A model generated the notes under the pieces. That model was not told where the DNA came from. It did not search any database and was given only the letters and a program-made list of their open reading frames with translations. The position numbers and the translations under genes were made by a program. DNA of 64,000 nt, from NCBI GenBank assembly GCA_015064845.1, contig SVRL01000005.1, positions 1 through 64,000 of the forward strand, in the 5' to 3' direction. This stretch comes from Oscillospiraceae bacterium (lineage in GTDB: Bacteria > Bacillota > Clostridia > Oscillospirales > CAG-272). How positions within the stretch are numbered: the stretch's first letter is position 1; the number at the start of each line of letters is the position of its first letter. This document shows positions 43,228-52,606 of this stretch, piece by piece.

Positions 43228-45437
43228 ACGTCTTTTCTGATGTCAAACACGAACGTTTTGAAATCACCGGGCATTCTGTTGTCCGCGCCTTTTAAGGGCA
43301 GTTTCAAACCGACATTCATGATTGATGCCCCCGAAAGTCGAAGAGAAAGTCCGTATTCCTTGTTCGTAACTTCATAAACGGCTTTGGCATCCAGTCCGCG
43401 CGGGAAGATGCGTTTATGCTCGTCATTGGGACGGCAAAGCGCGCGCATGGCGGTTACCTTGGCTTTCGATTTATCTTTGGAAACGACCGTTACAGCAAAG
43501 TAATTGGAATCAAACGTGTTTTCCATTCTGTAAAGATCGCCGTGAAGAACGAGATCCTCCATTTCGCGGTACTCCGCAACTTGAAGCTTGATATCGTCAA
43601 GTTCTTCGGGCGTAATTTTCGTTGTATCCAGTTCATAACCTGTTGCGCCGAGATGCGCAATATCAGCGCGCGTGGCAAAAGGTGTCGTTCTTTCCGTTTG
43701 GTGGTTCGGGCAGATGGAAGCATGACAGGAAATTGCAGAAAGCGGATAGAAAATTGAAGTACCGTACTGTATCTGTGTACGCATATAAGCATCGGTATCA
43801 TCACTTGCCCATATCTGCGGGAAATAGTAAAGAACGGCAGGATCAAAGCGTCCGCCGCCGCCGGCACAACCCTCGAAGAATATATGCGGGAATCCGTTCA
43901 CAAGGCGCTCGCAAAGATCGTAAAAACCGAGCGCATATCTGTGATGAAATTCCTGTTGCTTACCGGCAGGAAGCGCGCAGGAGAAATTTTCCGTAATGGC
44001 ACGGTTAAAATCCCATTTTACATAGTCTATCTCGTTTTCACGCAATATTTTGGAAACCGCTTCCACGATATAATCGCGTACTTCAGCGCGCGTGATATCC
44101 AACACAAGCTGACGGCGGGAAACACAAGGTACAGCGTTCGGAGCAGCGATTGCCCAATCGGGGTGCGCACGGTAAAGATCACTGTCAGGGTTGACCATTT
44201 CGGGTTCAAACCAAATACCGAATTTCATTCCCGCTTTGTGAACGTAGTCAATAACCGGAGTCAGGCCGTCCGGGAATACTTCGGGACTTACCGTCCAATC
44301 TCCGAGTCCCGCTTTGTCATTTCTGCGGGAACCAAACCAACCGTCATCCAGAACGAAAGTATCAATACCTGTACCGCGAACGGTATCAATAATAGGAATC
44401 AAACGATCGGGTGTGCAACCGAAATAAACCGCTTCCCAGCTGTTGATCACGAGAGGGTGAGGAATATTGGCAAAACGGTCATTGATCAGATATTTTCTGT
44501 AAGCATCGTGATATTCACGGGACATACCGCCAATACCTTCGGAAGAATACGCCAGCACTGCTTCGGGTGTGGCAAACGTTTCGCCTGCGGCAAGCTCCCA
44601 TGCAAAATCGAAATCGTTGATACCGCCTGTCAGACGGGTATACCCCTTTGTACCAACCTCGGCTTTCAACGTATAAGACGCGGAATAGATCAGATTGACG
44701 CCAAGCGCACTGCCCTGATCTTCTGTTGTATGTTTATCGATCAGCGCCATTGCGGGGCTGTGACGACGTGTGGAAGACGCAGATTTTTCATCCACACAAA
44801 CGATGCCGTGCGGAAGCGGCGTGCGTTCGGGCTTTCCCTCTCTTGCCCATGCATTTTCAATGGTAAGCAAATCATGATCGGAGCCGACGACATCAATCGT
44901 AAAGCTGTATGCGCGAAGAATTTTTACATCTTCGTCCGTACAATTCTCAATTTCCATATGGCGGCAAACCACGGCTGCATCATCATATACCGTGTAGAAC
45001 AGATGCACACGCATTTCCGAAAGCTTGTCTTTCAGCGTAAGCTTCAGCGTTTCTCCGCCGCGCATGGAAGGCATTCCGGCAATCGCGGGTTTTTCCGCTA
45101 AAATCTCATGCGTTTCATAAAGAAATTCATTCAATCTGCTTCCGTTTGCTTGCAAAAGCTGGAGTGAGCATTCACGAAATTCTCCATTACCGTAAAAAGA
45201 TATTTCACTTCTGTATACGTTATAAGACAAACCGCCTGCATGCACCTTACCGGGGATCGCCGCTTCCGCGGAATCGCCTATGTTTGCCTCATACGTATAA
45301 GTGAGATCGTCGCGCCCGATGCGCGGACCAAAATAATAATGCTCGGGAAATCCCGTTCTGTTTATGCCGAAAATATAGGAAATATTTTTTCCTTCCAAAT
45401 AGAAAAACTTGGTTTCGGGATTGAAATAAATAGCCAT
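43224..45437 (-). CDS. GH36 alpha-galactosidase
   Basis: A 737-residue family 36 enzyme, the usual length of the tetrameric cytoplasmic group. It removes alpha-1,6-galactose from raffinose-type sugars or galactomannan. The nucleophile Asp is in YVKWDFNRAIT, the acid/base in WASDDTDA, and FFEGCAGGGGRFDP and VLDDGWFGSRRND are family signatures. The track ORF starts 22 codons early; the ATG at 45437 has GGAGG six bases ahead. No signal peptide. First gene of a two-gene unit. Confidence 0.93.
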   Translation of the reverse strand: MAIYFNPETKFFYLEGKNISYIFGINRTGFPEHYYFGPRIGRDDLTYTYEANIGDSAEAAIPGKVHAGGLSYNVYRSEISFYGNGEFRECSLQLLQANGSRLNEFLYETHEILAEKPAIAGMPSMRGGETLKLTLKDKLSEMRVHLFYTVYDDAAVVCRHMEIENCTDEDVKILRAYSFTIDVVGSDHDLLTIENAWAREGKPERTPLPHGIVCVDEKSASSTRRHSPAMALIDKHTTEDQGSALGVNLIYSASYTLKAEVGTKGYTRLTGGINDFDFAWELAAGETFATPEAVLAYSSEGIGGMSREYHDAYRKYLINDRFANIPHPLVINSWEAVYFGCTPDRLIPIIDTVRGTGIDTFVLDDGWFGSRRNDKAGLGDWTVSPEVFPDGLTPVIDYVHKAGMKFGIWFEPEMVNPDSDLYRAHPDWAIAAPNAVPCVSRRQLVLDITRAEVRDYIVEAVSKILRENEIDYVKWDFNRAITENFSCALPAGKQQEFHHRYALGFYDLCERLVNGFPHIFFEGCAGGGGRFDPAVLYYFPQIWASDDTDAYMRTQIQYGTSIFYPLSAISCHASICPNHQTERTTPFATRADIAHLGATGYELDTTKITPEELDDIKLQVAEYREMEDLVLHGDLYRMENTFDSNYFAVTVVSKDKSKAKVTAMRALCRPNDEHKRIFPRGLDAKAVYEVTNKEYGLSLRLSGASIMNVGLKLPLKGADNRMPGDFKTFVFDIRKDV

Positions 45438-45470
45438 AACCATCCTCCTATAAAAATTCTTATCGGCTAT

Positions 45471-45499
45471 ATGATACCATCTTTTCGGACAAAAGTCAA
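45471..45499 (-). promoter_or_regulatory. Promoter of the alpha-galactosidase gene
   Basis: Minus strand TTGACT, 17 bases, TATCAT. Confidence 0.65.
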
Positions 45500-45567
45500 A
45501 CATTTTGAAAAAACTTGCCCAAAATCTATTGAAAAGCTGTCTTCCGAATTTTTTGTTTCTTTAATAC

Positions 45568-45596
45568 TTTACTTTGACGTAAAAATATGATATCAT
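45568..45596 (+). promoter_or_regulatory. Promoter of the 45622 membrane gene
   Basis: TTTACT, 17 bases, TATCAT; GAAAGGA precedes the ATG. Confidence 0.5.
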
Positions 45597-45621
45597 GATT
45601 CCATAAGAAAGGATTGGTTTT

Positions 45622-47148
45622 ATGAGCAAAAAACAAGAAATGACACTCAATGTTTACACGTTGATCATCTTGAATCTTCTGTTCTGGATATGCGGCAATA
45701 CCCCTCGCAAAATCATCAATTTTGATGACATAAGCTCGGTTGCATCCTATATCGTTCACTTTTTATATTTCGCGCTGTTTGCCTTTTTTATCGTGATTGC
45801 ATTTGCCAAGGATAAAACTGTTTTTTCGGAAAAGACATTCGATAAGAATCTGCCTATCGCAAAAAGATGGGAGTTTGGAAAATGGATTTCTCTGCTGTTA
45901 TTGCAAATCGGATTGGATTGCGCGGTCGGTCTGCTTTCTTCCATGAATGTGCAATGGAAATACATCGGCATTGATATGTTCATTCCGTTATATTGGGTTA
46001 TCCTCTATTTCATTTGCGTAGGAAAACGGCATTTTAAGAAAGACAATGCTAAAATTTTCATTTTTGAACTTCTCTTCATTCTTTGTTTTACGATAGGCAG
46101 TTTGCTGATTACGGGTTCTGTGATTGATGAGTATGTTGGATTGATCCCCAAATATGAGATTGATTCTCCCGTATTATCGGCGGTTAAGTCCAACGCGGAA
46201 TTTTTACACGGCATTAAAACGGCTTTGGTTGATACGGTAATTGGAATTTCTCTTTTGGTTATGAACCGAGTATTTGCAACGGATGAAAACAAAACGGAAC
46301 GTTGCAACTTTACGGTATTCTCAACGCGCATGCTTGTGATCGGCGCGGTTTTGTTTATTTGTATATTTCCGAAAGCAATCTATCCTGACGGTTTGCTGTC
46401 AAGCTTCAGAATGCACACATCGGATCACACTTCATACCAGCATTTCGACGAATGCAATGAGACAAGCGATTCCTTGTTCATATACCGTCTTTCTTCGGAA
46501 CAGGAAAAGATATTTGCTTATCAAAAGGATAAAATTACGCTGTCCATTGATGGAAAAACATCCCTCGATTTTACAATGCCTTACGTAGGTCAGTTATATC
46601 CGTATCATGTGAAAGACAATACGCTTGACGAAAACTTTTTTCTCTATCCCATCTTATCTGACGAAATGGAAGTGTATATTTATAATAGTCAAATCATTTG
46701 TTTTTATGAAAATGAAATGCCCCGTATGATCAAGGTGGACGACATCAAACATTGCGATGAAAACAAAATTCTGACACAAGTATGCAAAAAGCTTCTTTCC
46801 GAAGGCAATATTTATATTTTCGAATATGCGGCGGAGTATCTTGAACGCTGTGAGCCCAATTTTATAGCGGATTATATAAAACGGTATGCTAACGGGATTT
46901 CACGGAAGCGGAATTGCTTTGGATGCAAACCAATGATTATCGCAATACTTACGTTACTGAAACTGCCAAACGAATTCATTGGTCAGATTGAAAATTTTTC
47001 GCGAAAACTATTGCATTATTTCCGAAAAAGGTGTATAATTGTTTTACAATTAAAAAGCGGGGAGCTTGATGCGTCTGTGAACGCGGACAGGCTGAGAGGA
47101 AGGTATGACCTTCGACCCATTAACCTGATTTGGATAATGCCAACGTAG
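45622..47148 (+). CDS. Large membrane protein, C-terminus altered by a probable one-base frameshift
   Basis: An ORF of 508 codons with about seven hydrophobic segments in the first 260 residues and a soluble C-terminal part. No family recognised. The last 50 or so codons are unlikely: they read through the thiM promoter and most of a TPP riboswitch. Adding one G to the GGG at 46894-46896 switches to a frame that reads DFTEAELLWMQ, then TNDYRNTYVTETAK, and stops at 46991, just before the promoter at 47011. So the true 3' end is probably 46991, and this copy carries a real mutation or a sequencing/assembly error in a G-run. Confidence 0.65.
   Translation: MSKKQEMTLNVYTLIILNLLFWICGNTPRKIINFDDISSVASYIVHFLYFALFAFFIVIAFAKDKTVFSEKTFDKNLPIAKRWEFGKWISLLLLQIGLDCAVGLLSSMNVQWKYIGIDMFIPLYWVILYFICVGKRHFKKDNAKIFIFELLFILCFTIGSLLITGSVIDEYVGLIPKYEIDSPVLSAVKSNAEFLHGIKTALVDTVIGISLLVMNRVFATDENKTERCNFTVFSTRMLVIGAVLFICIFPKAIYPDGLLSSFRMHTSDHTSYQHFDECNETSDSLFIYRLSSEQEKIFAYQKDKITLSIDGKTSLDFTMPYVGQLYPYHVKDNTLDENFFLYPILSDEMEVYIYNSQIICFYENEMPRMIKVDDIKHCDENKILTQVCKKLLSEGNIYIFEYAAEYLERCEPNFIADYIKRYANGISRKRNCFGCKPMIIAILTLLKLPNEFIGQIENFSRKLLHYFRKRCIIVLQLKSGELDASVNADRLRGRYDLRPINLIWIMPT
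47011..47039 (+). promoter_or_regulatory. Promoter of the thiamine operon
   Basis: TTGCAT, 17 bases, TATAAT. It lies inside the overlong upstream ORF but just past the restored stop. Confidence 0.7.
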
Positions 47149-47155
47149 GGATGCC
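47055..47155 (+). promoter_or_regulatory. TPP riboswitch (THI element)
   Basis: The conserved aptamer blocks are present in order: GGGGAGC, then GGCTGAGAGG, then GACCCATTAACCTGATTTGG, then ATAATGCCAACGTAGGGA. They bind the thiamine pyrophosphate pyrimidine and diphosphate. A terminator hairpin follows at 47174, so TPP probably attenuates thiM-thiE-(HAD-thiD). Confidence 0.95.
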
Positions 47156-47173
47156 TGGAGATCGTGTATTCGG

Positions 47174-47208
47174 ATGGAAGTTACCAAAATCGGTGGCTTC
47201 CATTTTTT
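47174..47208 (+). terminator. Riboswitch-controlled terminator
   Basis: ATGGAAG..ACC pairs with GGT..CTTCCAT, followed by TTTTT. The expression platform of the TPP riboswitch. Confidence 0.8.
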
Positions 47209-47352
47209 CTTGTTCATGAAATCGGAACGCACCGTTTTGCTTCAAAAACGAAAAACAAGACAGATGATAACATACATCGGCGGTATTTCCTTTGACGGGT
47301 TCCGCTGGATAATTGAATATTTTAATCCGAACATTCGGAGAAAGAGGAAAAA

Positions 47353-48174
47353 ATGCTTGGAAACTGTCTTGAAAACGTAAGAAAATCCATGCCATTGGTG
47401 CATAACATCACGAATTACGTAACCGTTAACGATGTCGCAAATGCAATTCTTGCTTGCGGCGGAAGCCCCATCATGTCAGATGAACCCGATGACGTGGCTG
47501 ATATCACTTCCATCTGCGGAGGACTGAACATCAATATCGGTACATTGAACAAACGCACGATAGAAGCGATGTGGATCTCCGGCGCAAGATCCAAGGAGCT
47601 GGGACATCCTGTTCTGCTCGATCCAGTAGGAGCCGGTGCAAGCGCGCTTCGTACCAACACAGCCGTTAAAATCATGGAAAAAATCAAGCCGGACGTTATC
47701 CGCGGTAACATTTCGGAAATCAAAACTCTCGCGCTCGGAAGCGGAACGACCAAGGGCGTTGATGCAGATGCGGCAGATACCGTAACCGAAGACAATCTCG
47801 AAGCAATGATTTCCTTTGCAAAAAACTTTGCAGCCAAGAGCGGCGCAGTGGTTGCGATCACGGGCGCTATAGACCTTGTGGCAGATGCCGAAACGTGCTA
47901 CGTCATTCGAAACGGCCGTCCCGAAATGAGCCGTATTACGGGAACGGGCTGTCAGCTTTCGGGAATCACTGCTACTTATATTACGGCAAACCCCGATCAT
48001 AAAACCGAAGCTGTTGCCGCCGCCGTTTGCATGATGGGGCTTGCAGGTGAGATCGGTGTGGCAAATATGGCAGAGAATGAAGGAAACTCCTCTCTCCGCA
48101 ACCGCATTATTGATGCCATTTACAACATGGATGCCGAAACACTGGATCATGGAGCGAAATATGAAGTGCGATAA
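47353..48174 (+). CDS. thiM: Hydroxyethylthiazole kinase
   Basis: A 273-residue ribokinase-like enzyme that phosphorylates salvaged hydroxyethylthiazole. The N-terminal VHNITNYVTVNDVANAILA, LDPVGAGAS and the C-terminal ATP/catalytic motif RITGTGCQLSG (catalytic Cys) are all standard. AGAGG precedes the ATG. First gene of the riboswitch-controlled operon; the start of thiE lies inside its 3' end. Works with ThiD and ThiE to remake thiamine phosphate. Confidence 0.95.
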   Translation: MLGNCLENVRKSMPLVHNITNYVTVNDVANAILACGGSPIMSDEPDDVADITSICGGLNINIGTLNKRTIEAMWISGARSKELGHPVLLDPVGAGASALRTNTAVKIMEKIKPDVIRGNISEIKTLALGSGTTKGVDADAADTVTEDNLEAMISFAKNFAAKSGAVVAITGAIDLVADAETCYVIRNGRPEMSRITGTGCQLSGITATYITANPDHKTEAVAAAVCMMGLAGEIGVANMAENEGNSSLRNRIIDAIYNMDAETLDHGAKYEVR

Positions 48175-48802
48175 AAAAGACTTGCTTTTATATGCGGTCA
48201 CAGACCGTTCCTGGCTTGGAGAACAAACCCTCTGCGAACAGGTAGAGGAAGCGTTAAAAGGCGGCGCTACCTTCGTTCAGCTTCGTGAAAAAGAGCTTGA
48301 CGATACTACTTTCCTTACCGAAGCCATTGAAATACAGAAACTTTGCAAAAAATACAACGTGCCTTTCGTCATCAACGACAATGTGGAGATCGCAAGAAAA
48401 ATGAATGCAGACGGTGTTCATGTAGGACAGAGCGATATGGAAGCAGGCGACGTTCGTGCCCTTCTCGGAGAAGATAAGATCCTCGGCGTTTCGGCTCAAA
48501 CTGTAGAGCAAGCCATCCTTGCCGAGCAGCGCGGTGCGGATTATCTCGGTGTTGGCGCGGTATTCCATACAGGTTCAAAGGCTGATGCTGATGATGTGAG
48601 CCACGAAATGCTTCGAGCCATTTGCGAAGCCGTTCGTATTCCCGTCGTTGCTATCGGCGGCATCGGTAAGCATAACGTGCTGAAACTCAGCGGAAGCGGT
48701 ATTTGCGGAATTGCTGTCATCAGCGCAATTTTCGCCGCGAAAGACATACAAAGCGCAACCTCTGAACTGAAAACTCTTACAAAACGGATGGTACAACAAT
48801 GA
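48161..48802 (+). CDS. thiE: Thiamine phosphate synthase
   Basis: A 213-residue TIM-barrel enzyme joining HMP-PP and thiazole phosphate. Motifs: YAVTDRSWLG, FVQLREKELD, FVINDNVEIA, GVHVGQSDM, DYLGVGAVFHTGSK and VVAIGGIG. The track ORF begins 40 codons upstream in thiM; the ATG at 48161 has GGAG seven bases ahead and gives the normal N-terminus, overlapping thiM by 14 bases. The stop overlaps the next gene's start (ATGA). Confidence 0.95.
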   Translation: MKCDKKDLLLYAVTDRSWLGEQTLCEQVEEALKGGATFVQLREKELDDTTFLTEAIEIQKLCKKYNVPFVINDNVEIARKMNADGVHVGQSDMEAGDVRALLGEDKILGVSAQTVEQAILAEQRGADYLGVGAVFHTGSKADADDVSHEMLRAICEAVRIPVVAIGGIGKHNVLKLSGSGICGIAVISAIFAAKDIQSATSELKTLTKRMVQQ

Positions 48803-50235
48803 TAAAAGGTGCAATATTTGATTTTGACGGTACGCTCGTCGATTCCATGTTTATATGGGACACCATTGGTAAGGATTATCTTTGCTCCCTTGGCATCGAA
48901 CCGAGAGAAAACTTAGCCGAAACCTTCAAAACCTTCACTTTAGAGGAATCCGCCGAATATTATCGCGCGCATTACGGCGTAACCTTATCAGTCGAGGAAA
49001 TCGTAAATGGCGTAAACGGAATGATCGAGAATTTTTATCGAAATACCGTACCGCTGAAAAAGGGTATTCGGGAGTTCCTTGAAAGTCTGTCAAAGGACGG
49101 AGTAAAAATGTGTATTGCTACGGTTACGGATAAATACCTTGTTGAAGCCGCTTTGACTCGTTTGAAAGTCAGAGAATACTTTGGAGAAATCTTTACCACT
49201 GCAGAGGTGGGCTGTGGTAAGAACAATTCGATGATTTATCGAGTTGCTCTTGCTTATCTCGGAACGCAAAAAAGTGAAAGCCTTGTGTTCGAAGATGCGC
49301 TTCATGCATTGATGACGGCAAAAAACGACGGCTTTCCCGTTGCCGCCGTTTACGATTCCCATGAATCGGAACAAGCTCTGATGAGAGCAAACGCAGATTA
49401 TTATATATCTGATTATACCCAATTTCATTGGATTCGAACCATGAAAACCGCCCTCACGATCGCAGGCAGTGATTCCTGCGGCGGAGCGGGAATTCAAGCA
49501 GATATAAAAACAATGACAACGAACGGCGTTTACGCCATGAGCGCAATCACGGCAATGACCGCGCAGAACACCGTTGGCGTTCGTTCCATCATGGAATCCA
49601 CGCCCGAATTTTTGAGAGCACAGCTTGATGCGGTATTTGAGGATATTTATCCGAATGCCGTAAAGATCGGGATGGTTTCCTCATCTGCGCTGATTCAAGT
49701 AATTGCCGAAAGGCTGAAAGCTTATCGCGCAAAAAATATCGTCGTGGATCCCGTCATGATTGCAACAAGCGGTTCCGAACTGATCAAAAACGATGCCGTA
49801 TCGCTTTTGAAAAAAGAACTTCTTCCTCTCGCCGCTCTCGTTACACCTAATATATCGGAAGCGGAAGTTCTCACCGGAATGACTGTCAAAACGAAAGAAG
49901 ATATGGAACGTGCGGCAAAAATAATCGGAGATACATACGGTTGCGCCGTTCTTCTGAAAGGCGGCCACAGTATCAACGATGCCAACGATTTACTTTATGA
50001 AAACGGAATGTTCAAATGGTTTAACGGTAAGCGCATTGATAATCCCAACACGCACGGTACGGGTTGTACGCTTTCGTCTGCCATCGCCTCCAATCTTGCG
50101 AAAGGATATAATCTTGAAACTTCGATTCAAAGAGCGAAAGATTATATTTCAGGCGCTCTTGCCGCCATGCTTGATCTCGGAACCGAATCCGGTCCCATGA
50201 ACCATGCTTTTAATTTGAGCGGAAAATATATTTGA
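48799..50235 (+). CDS. thiD: HAD phosphatase-ThiD fusion (HMP/HMP-P kinase)
   Basis: A 478-residue two-domain protein. Residues 1-210 are a HAD hydrolase of the phosphoglucomutase-like subfamily with motif I FDFDGTLVDS, an alpha cap, motif II CIATVTDK and motif IV VFEDALHAL. Residues 215-478 are a complete ThiD: TIAGSDSCGGAGIQAD, VDPVMIATSG, LLKGGHS and NTHGTGCTLSSA. ThiD makes HMP-PP for ThiE. The fused HAD may remove phosphate from thiamine phosphate or a damaged intermediate, which is inference. The frame is continuous, with no sign of an assembly fusion. Coupled to thiE by four bases. Confidence 0.9.
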   Translation: MIKGAIFDFDGTLVDSMFIWDTIGKDYLCSLGIEPRENLAETFKTFTLEESAEYYRAHYGVTLSVEEIVNGVNGMIENFYRNTVPLKKGIREFLESLSKDGVKMCIATVTDKYLVEAALTRLKVREYFGEIFTTAEVGCGKNNSMIYRVALAYLGTQKSESLVFEDALHALMTAKNDGFPVAAVYDSHESEQALMRANADYYISDYTQFHWIRTMKTALTIAGSDSCGGAGIQADIKTMTTNGVYAMSAITAMTAQNTVGVRSIMESTPEFLRAQLDAVFEDIYPNAVKIGMVSSSALIQVIAERLKAYRAKNIVVDPVMIATSGSELIKNDAVSLLKKELLPLAALVTPNISEAEVLTGMTVKTKEDMERAAKIIGDTYGCAVLLKGGHSINDANDLLYENGMFKWFNGKRIDNPNTHGTGCTLSSAIASNLAKGYNLETSIQRAKDYISGALAAMLDLGTESGPMNHAFNLSGKYI

Positions 50236-50306
50236 GTTTTGCTTGTCAATGATATCAAAAAGCTAAACACGCTAAGAGTGCTATCTTGCAATTTTTATTT
50301 TTTATG

Positions 50307-50350
50307 CAAAAAGACGGCGGTTCTCTGCTTGGAGAGCCGCTGTCTTTTTA
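50307..50350. terminator. Terminator after the thiamine operon
   Basis: AAAAAGAC-GGCGGTTCTC pairs with GAGAGCCGC-GTCTTTTT. Usable in both directions, so it may also end the minus-strand propeller gene. Confidence 0.85.
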
Positions 50351-50369
50351 AATTTTATGTCTTTATTGC

Positions 50370-50445
50370 ATATCACTGTGCGAAAGCACAATATCACTTG
50401 CCGTAGGCAAATATCACTGCGTATTTTCTTTCGAGGAAATACGCT
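50370..50445. repeat. Three-unit ATATCACT hairpin repeat
   Basis: ATATCACT occurs at 50370, 50391 and 50411 (period 20-21). Each is followed by a short hairpin: TGC-GAAA-GCA, TTGCC-GTA-GGCAA and GCGTATTT-CTTTCGAGG-AAATACGC. Non-coding. It looks like a dispersed palindromic repeat unit rather than a regulatory site of one gene. Confidence 0.65.
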
Positions 50446-50449
50446 AAAT

Positions 50450-51619
50450 TCACGTTATTTTAAGTTTTATCAATCTGATCGGTTGATCTGCATTCCCCCA
50501 GATTACCGTGTAAACTTCGCTTTGATAAACCTTAATTCTTCCCACAACCTCGCCGTCTGCCTGTATCTCTTGCAACACGTTTCCGCTTACAAGATCAATT
50601 TGATAAATCCGTTTTTCAAAATCTCCAACGATAGCCGAGTTATGATATAAATCAAAATAAGCGCAGCCGTTTTTCAAGGGGAATGCCCAATTTTCGCTAC
50701 CGGTTTCAGCAGCAAGACTCACCAAAAAGCCATCTCTTCCTGCAGTACCATATAGAATTCGTCCATTCAGAAAAACGGGGTCGGTATAAAGCCCAGGTGT
50801 TGTTTTGGTTCGATAAATTTCATTTCCGTTTTCAATGTTTACACATATCAGTTCAGTGTCATTTTTTACCCAAAAAACGAGATCGTTTTGCAGGAATATT
50901 TTTCGTCTGAGCAACGGTCCTTCAAAAGAACGGCTGCATTTCCAAATTACTTTTTTGGCAGTGACGTCGTATCTTAAAATTCCTGCATTTGACCAGTTTG
51001 TAAATCCAATCAAAAGAGAACCGTCCTTCATACGTATTGGATTGAAAAGTTTATCAACTCTTGGCACTTTTATTTGATTCAAAACTTTCCCATTCGAAAT
51101 ATCTATAAACAACAATTGATCATTTCCATAACAGGAAACAGAATTTTCAAAGAGAGAAATATCGCCTATCGTATAATTTTTCGTATTGGAAAGCTGTAAT
51201 TGCCATTTCAGACATTTCGCATCGATATCAATGCAATATAAAGAAGAACGATCTGCAAAAATAAAATTATTTTCATAAATAAGATAAGAATTGATCTCAT
51301 CATCTATTGGTTGATCAAACAATGCCGAAAGTTTTTCTCCGTGCAATATCCAAAGCGTTCCCGTATAAATAATAATTTGTTCGCCGTACTCTTCAAAAAA
51401 GCATTTTGCGGGAATGACCGTTTTTTTCGGAAAACAGAATTTTTTTCGCATTTCTCCCGAGTTCTTATTCACTATATACAGAAACTGCTCACTTTTATGA
51501 TCGATGAAGCAGTCGCATATAAAACAGAGATTGTCCTCTTTTACAAAAATAGGACCTTCGTACTGATAATCATCAGAGGATTGGTTTGTTGGCAAATCGT
51601 ATTTCCATAAAATCTCCAT
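50450..51619 (-). CDS. PQQ-like beta-propeller protein
   Basis: A 389-residue cytoplasmic protein built of about seven repeated blade units, each ending in patterns such as LYCIDIDAKCLKWQ, LLFIDISNGKVL, LICVNIENGNEIYR and IYQIDLVSGNVLQE. These are PQQ-enzyme-type or BamB-like repeats. There is no signal peptide and no catalytic motif, so it is likely a binding scaffold. GAGGTG precedes the ATG. Last gene of a minus-strand run; the stop abuts the ATATCACT repeat. Confidence 0.78.
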   Translation of the reverse strand: MEILWKYDLPTNQSSDDYQYEGPIFVKEDNLCFICDCFIDHKSEQFLYIVNKNSGEMRKKFCFPKKTVIPAKCFFEEYGEQIIIYTGTLWILHGEKLSALFDQPIDDEINSYLIYENNFIFADRSSLYCIDIDAKCLKWQLQLSNTKNYTIGDISLFENSVSCYGNDQLLFIDISNGKVLNQIKVPRVDKLFNPIRMKDGSLLIGFTNWSNAGILRYDVTAKKVIWKCSRSFEGPLLRRKIFLQNDLVFWVKNDTELICVNIENGNEIYRTKTTPGLYTDPVFLNGRILYGTAGRDGFLVSLAAETGSENWAFPLKNGCAYFDLYHNSAIVGDFEKRIYQIDLVSGNVLQEIQADGEVVGRIKVYQSEVYTVIWGNADQPIRLIKLKIT

Positions 51620-51641
51620 GAGCGCACCTCGGTTTTTGGGA

Positions 51642-52571
51642 TTAAATACTACAAAATCGGCGTTTCATAAACAAAATTCTCTCCGCCAAAGCTTTTTTCG
51701 TTGTTTTCGCATTTTGCATGATATCAAAACCATGCATTGTTCCTTGGGTTTCGTTCAAAACTACGTCGATACCTGCCGCGCGAAGCTTTTCGGCATACAG
51801 GATGCCGTCATCGTGAAGACAATCAAACTCTGCCGTTTCAATATAGGCAGGAGGCAACGCATCAAAGCTCTCGGCTTCCACGGGAGAATAATATACATAG
51901 TCGGGACGGCTTCTGTCAATGTTCGTCATCGGCGTGATACGGCTTGAAAGTGTGGAATTCCACATCGGCGTATCCGTATATTTTTTGCAGGACTCACTGT
52001 TATTCCGCGCATCGAGATAGGGATACGGAAGCATCTGAAAAGCAAATTTTACGGGATGCTTTCTGTCTTTTGCCATCATACACACGCCGACCGCAAGCGT
52101 CGAGCCTGCACTGTCACCGCCGATACCGATGCGTGAGGTATCGATACCGAGGATTTCCGCGTTATCGTAAGCCCCGCACATCGCGGCATAACAATCTTCA
52201 AAGAAGACGGGATGCGGGTATTCGGGCGCCAAACGATAATTAACGAACCAAACTTTACAACCAACCTCTTTCGCATACCGCATGGCATTTTTGTAATGAT
52301 ACCCTGCCGCTGCCAGAACGAAACCACCCCCGTGAATGTATATAAGACACGGCGCGCTATCCTCTATGGATTTTGGAGAAATCAAGAAGCACTCTATTTT
52401 TTCGCCGTCATAACTCTCTATTTCGTGACGGATCACGTCAAGCTCCTTATCTCTGTATATGTATTTCGGCGTTTTCATATGTGGTACAGCCATTCGGAGA
52501 AACTTCTTACCGATAGGCGGTTTGAAATGAGAGAACGGAAAGAACTCTCTTTTAATTTTATATTTTGCCAT
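51642..52571 (-). CDS. Alpha/beta-hydrolase of the hormone-sensitive-lipase type
   Basis: A 309-residue esterase. The oxyanion-hole motif HGGGF (IYIHGGGFVLAAAG) and nucleophile elbow GGDSAGS are those of the HSL family. An acid in ETAEFDCLHDDG and a histidine in GTMHGFD complete the triad. It probably hydrolyses short acyl esters in the cytoplasm, for example acetylated sugars. GGAGG precedes the ATG. It follows the RibD-like reductase gene by 35 bases. Confidence 0.88.
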   Translation of the reverse strand: MAKYKIKREFFPFSHFKPPIGKKFLRMAVPHMKTPKYIYRDKELDVIRHEIESYDGEKIECFLISPKSIEDSAPCLIYIHGGGFVLAAAGYHYKNAMRYAKEVGCKVWFVNYRLAPEYPHPVFFEDCYAAMCGAYDNAEILGIDTSRIGIGGDSAGSTLAVGVCMMAKDRKHPVKFAFQMLPYPYLDARNNSESCKKYTDTPMWNSTLSSRITPMTNIDRSRPDYVYYSPVEAESFDALPPAYIETAEFDCLHDDGILYAEKLRAAGIDVVLNETQGTMHGFDIMQNAKTTKKALAERILFMKRRFCSI

Positions 52572-52606
52572 AAAACCTCCTCCTATCTACCTTGAATTTT
52601 TGATTT

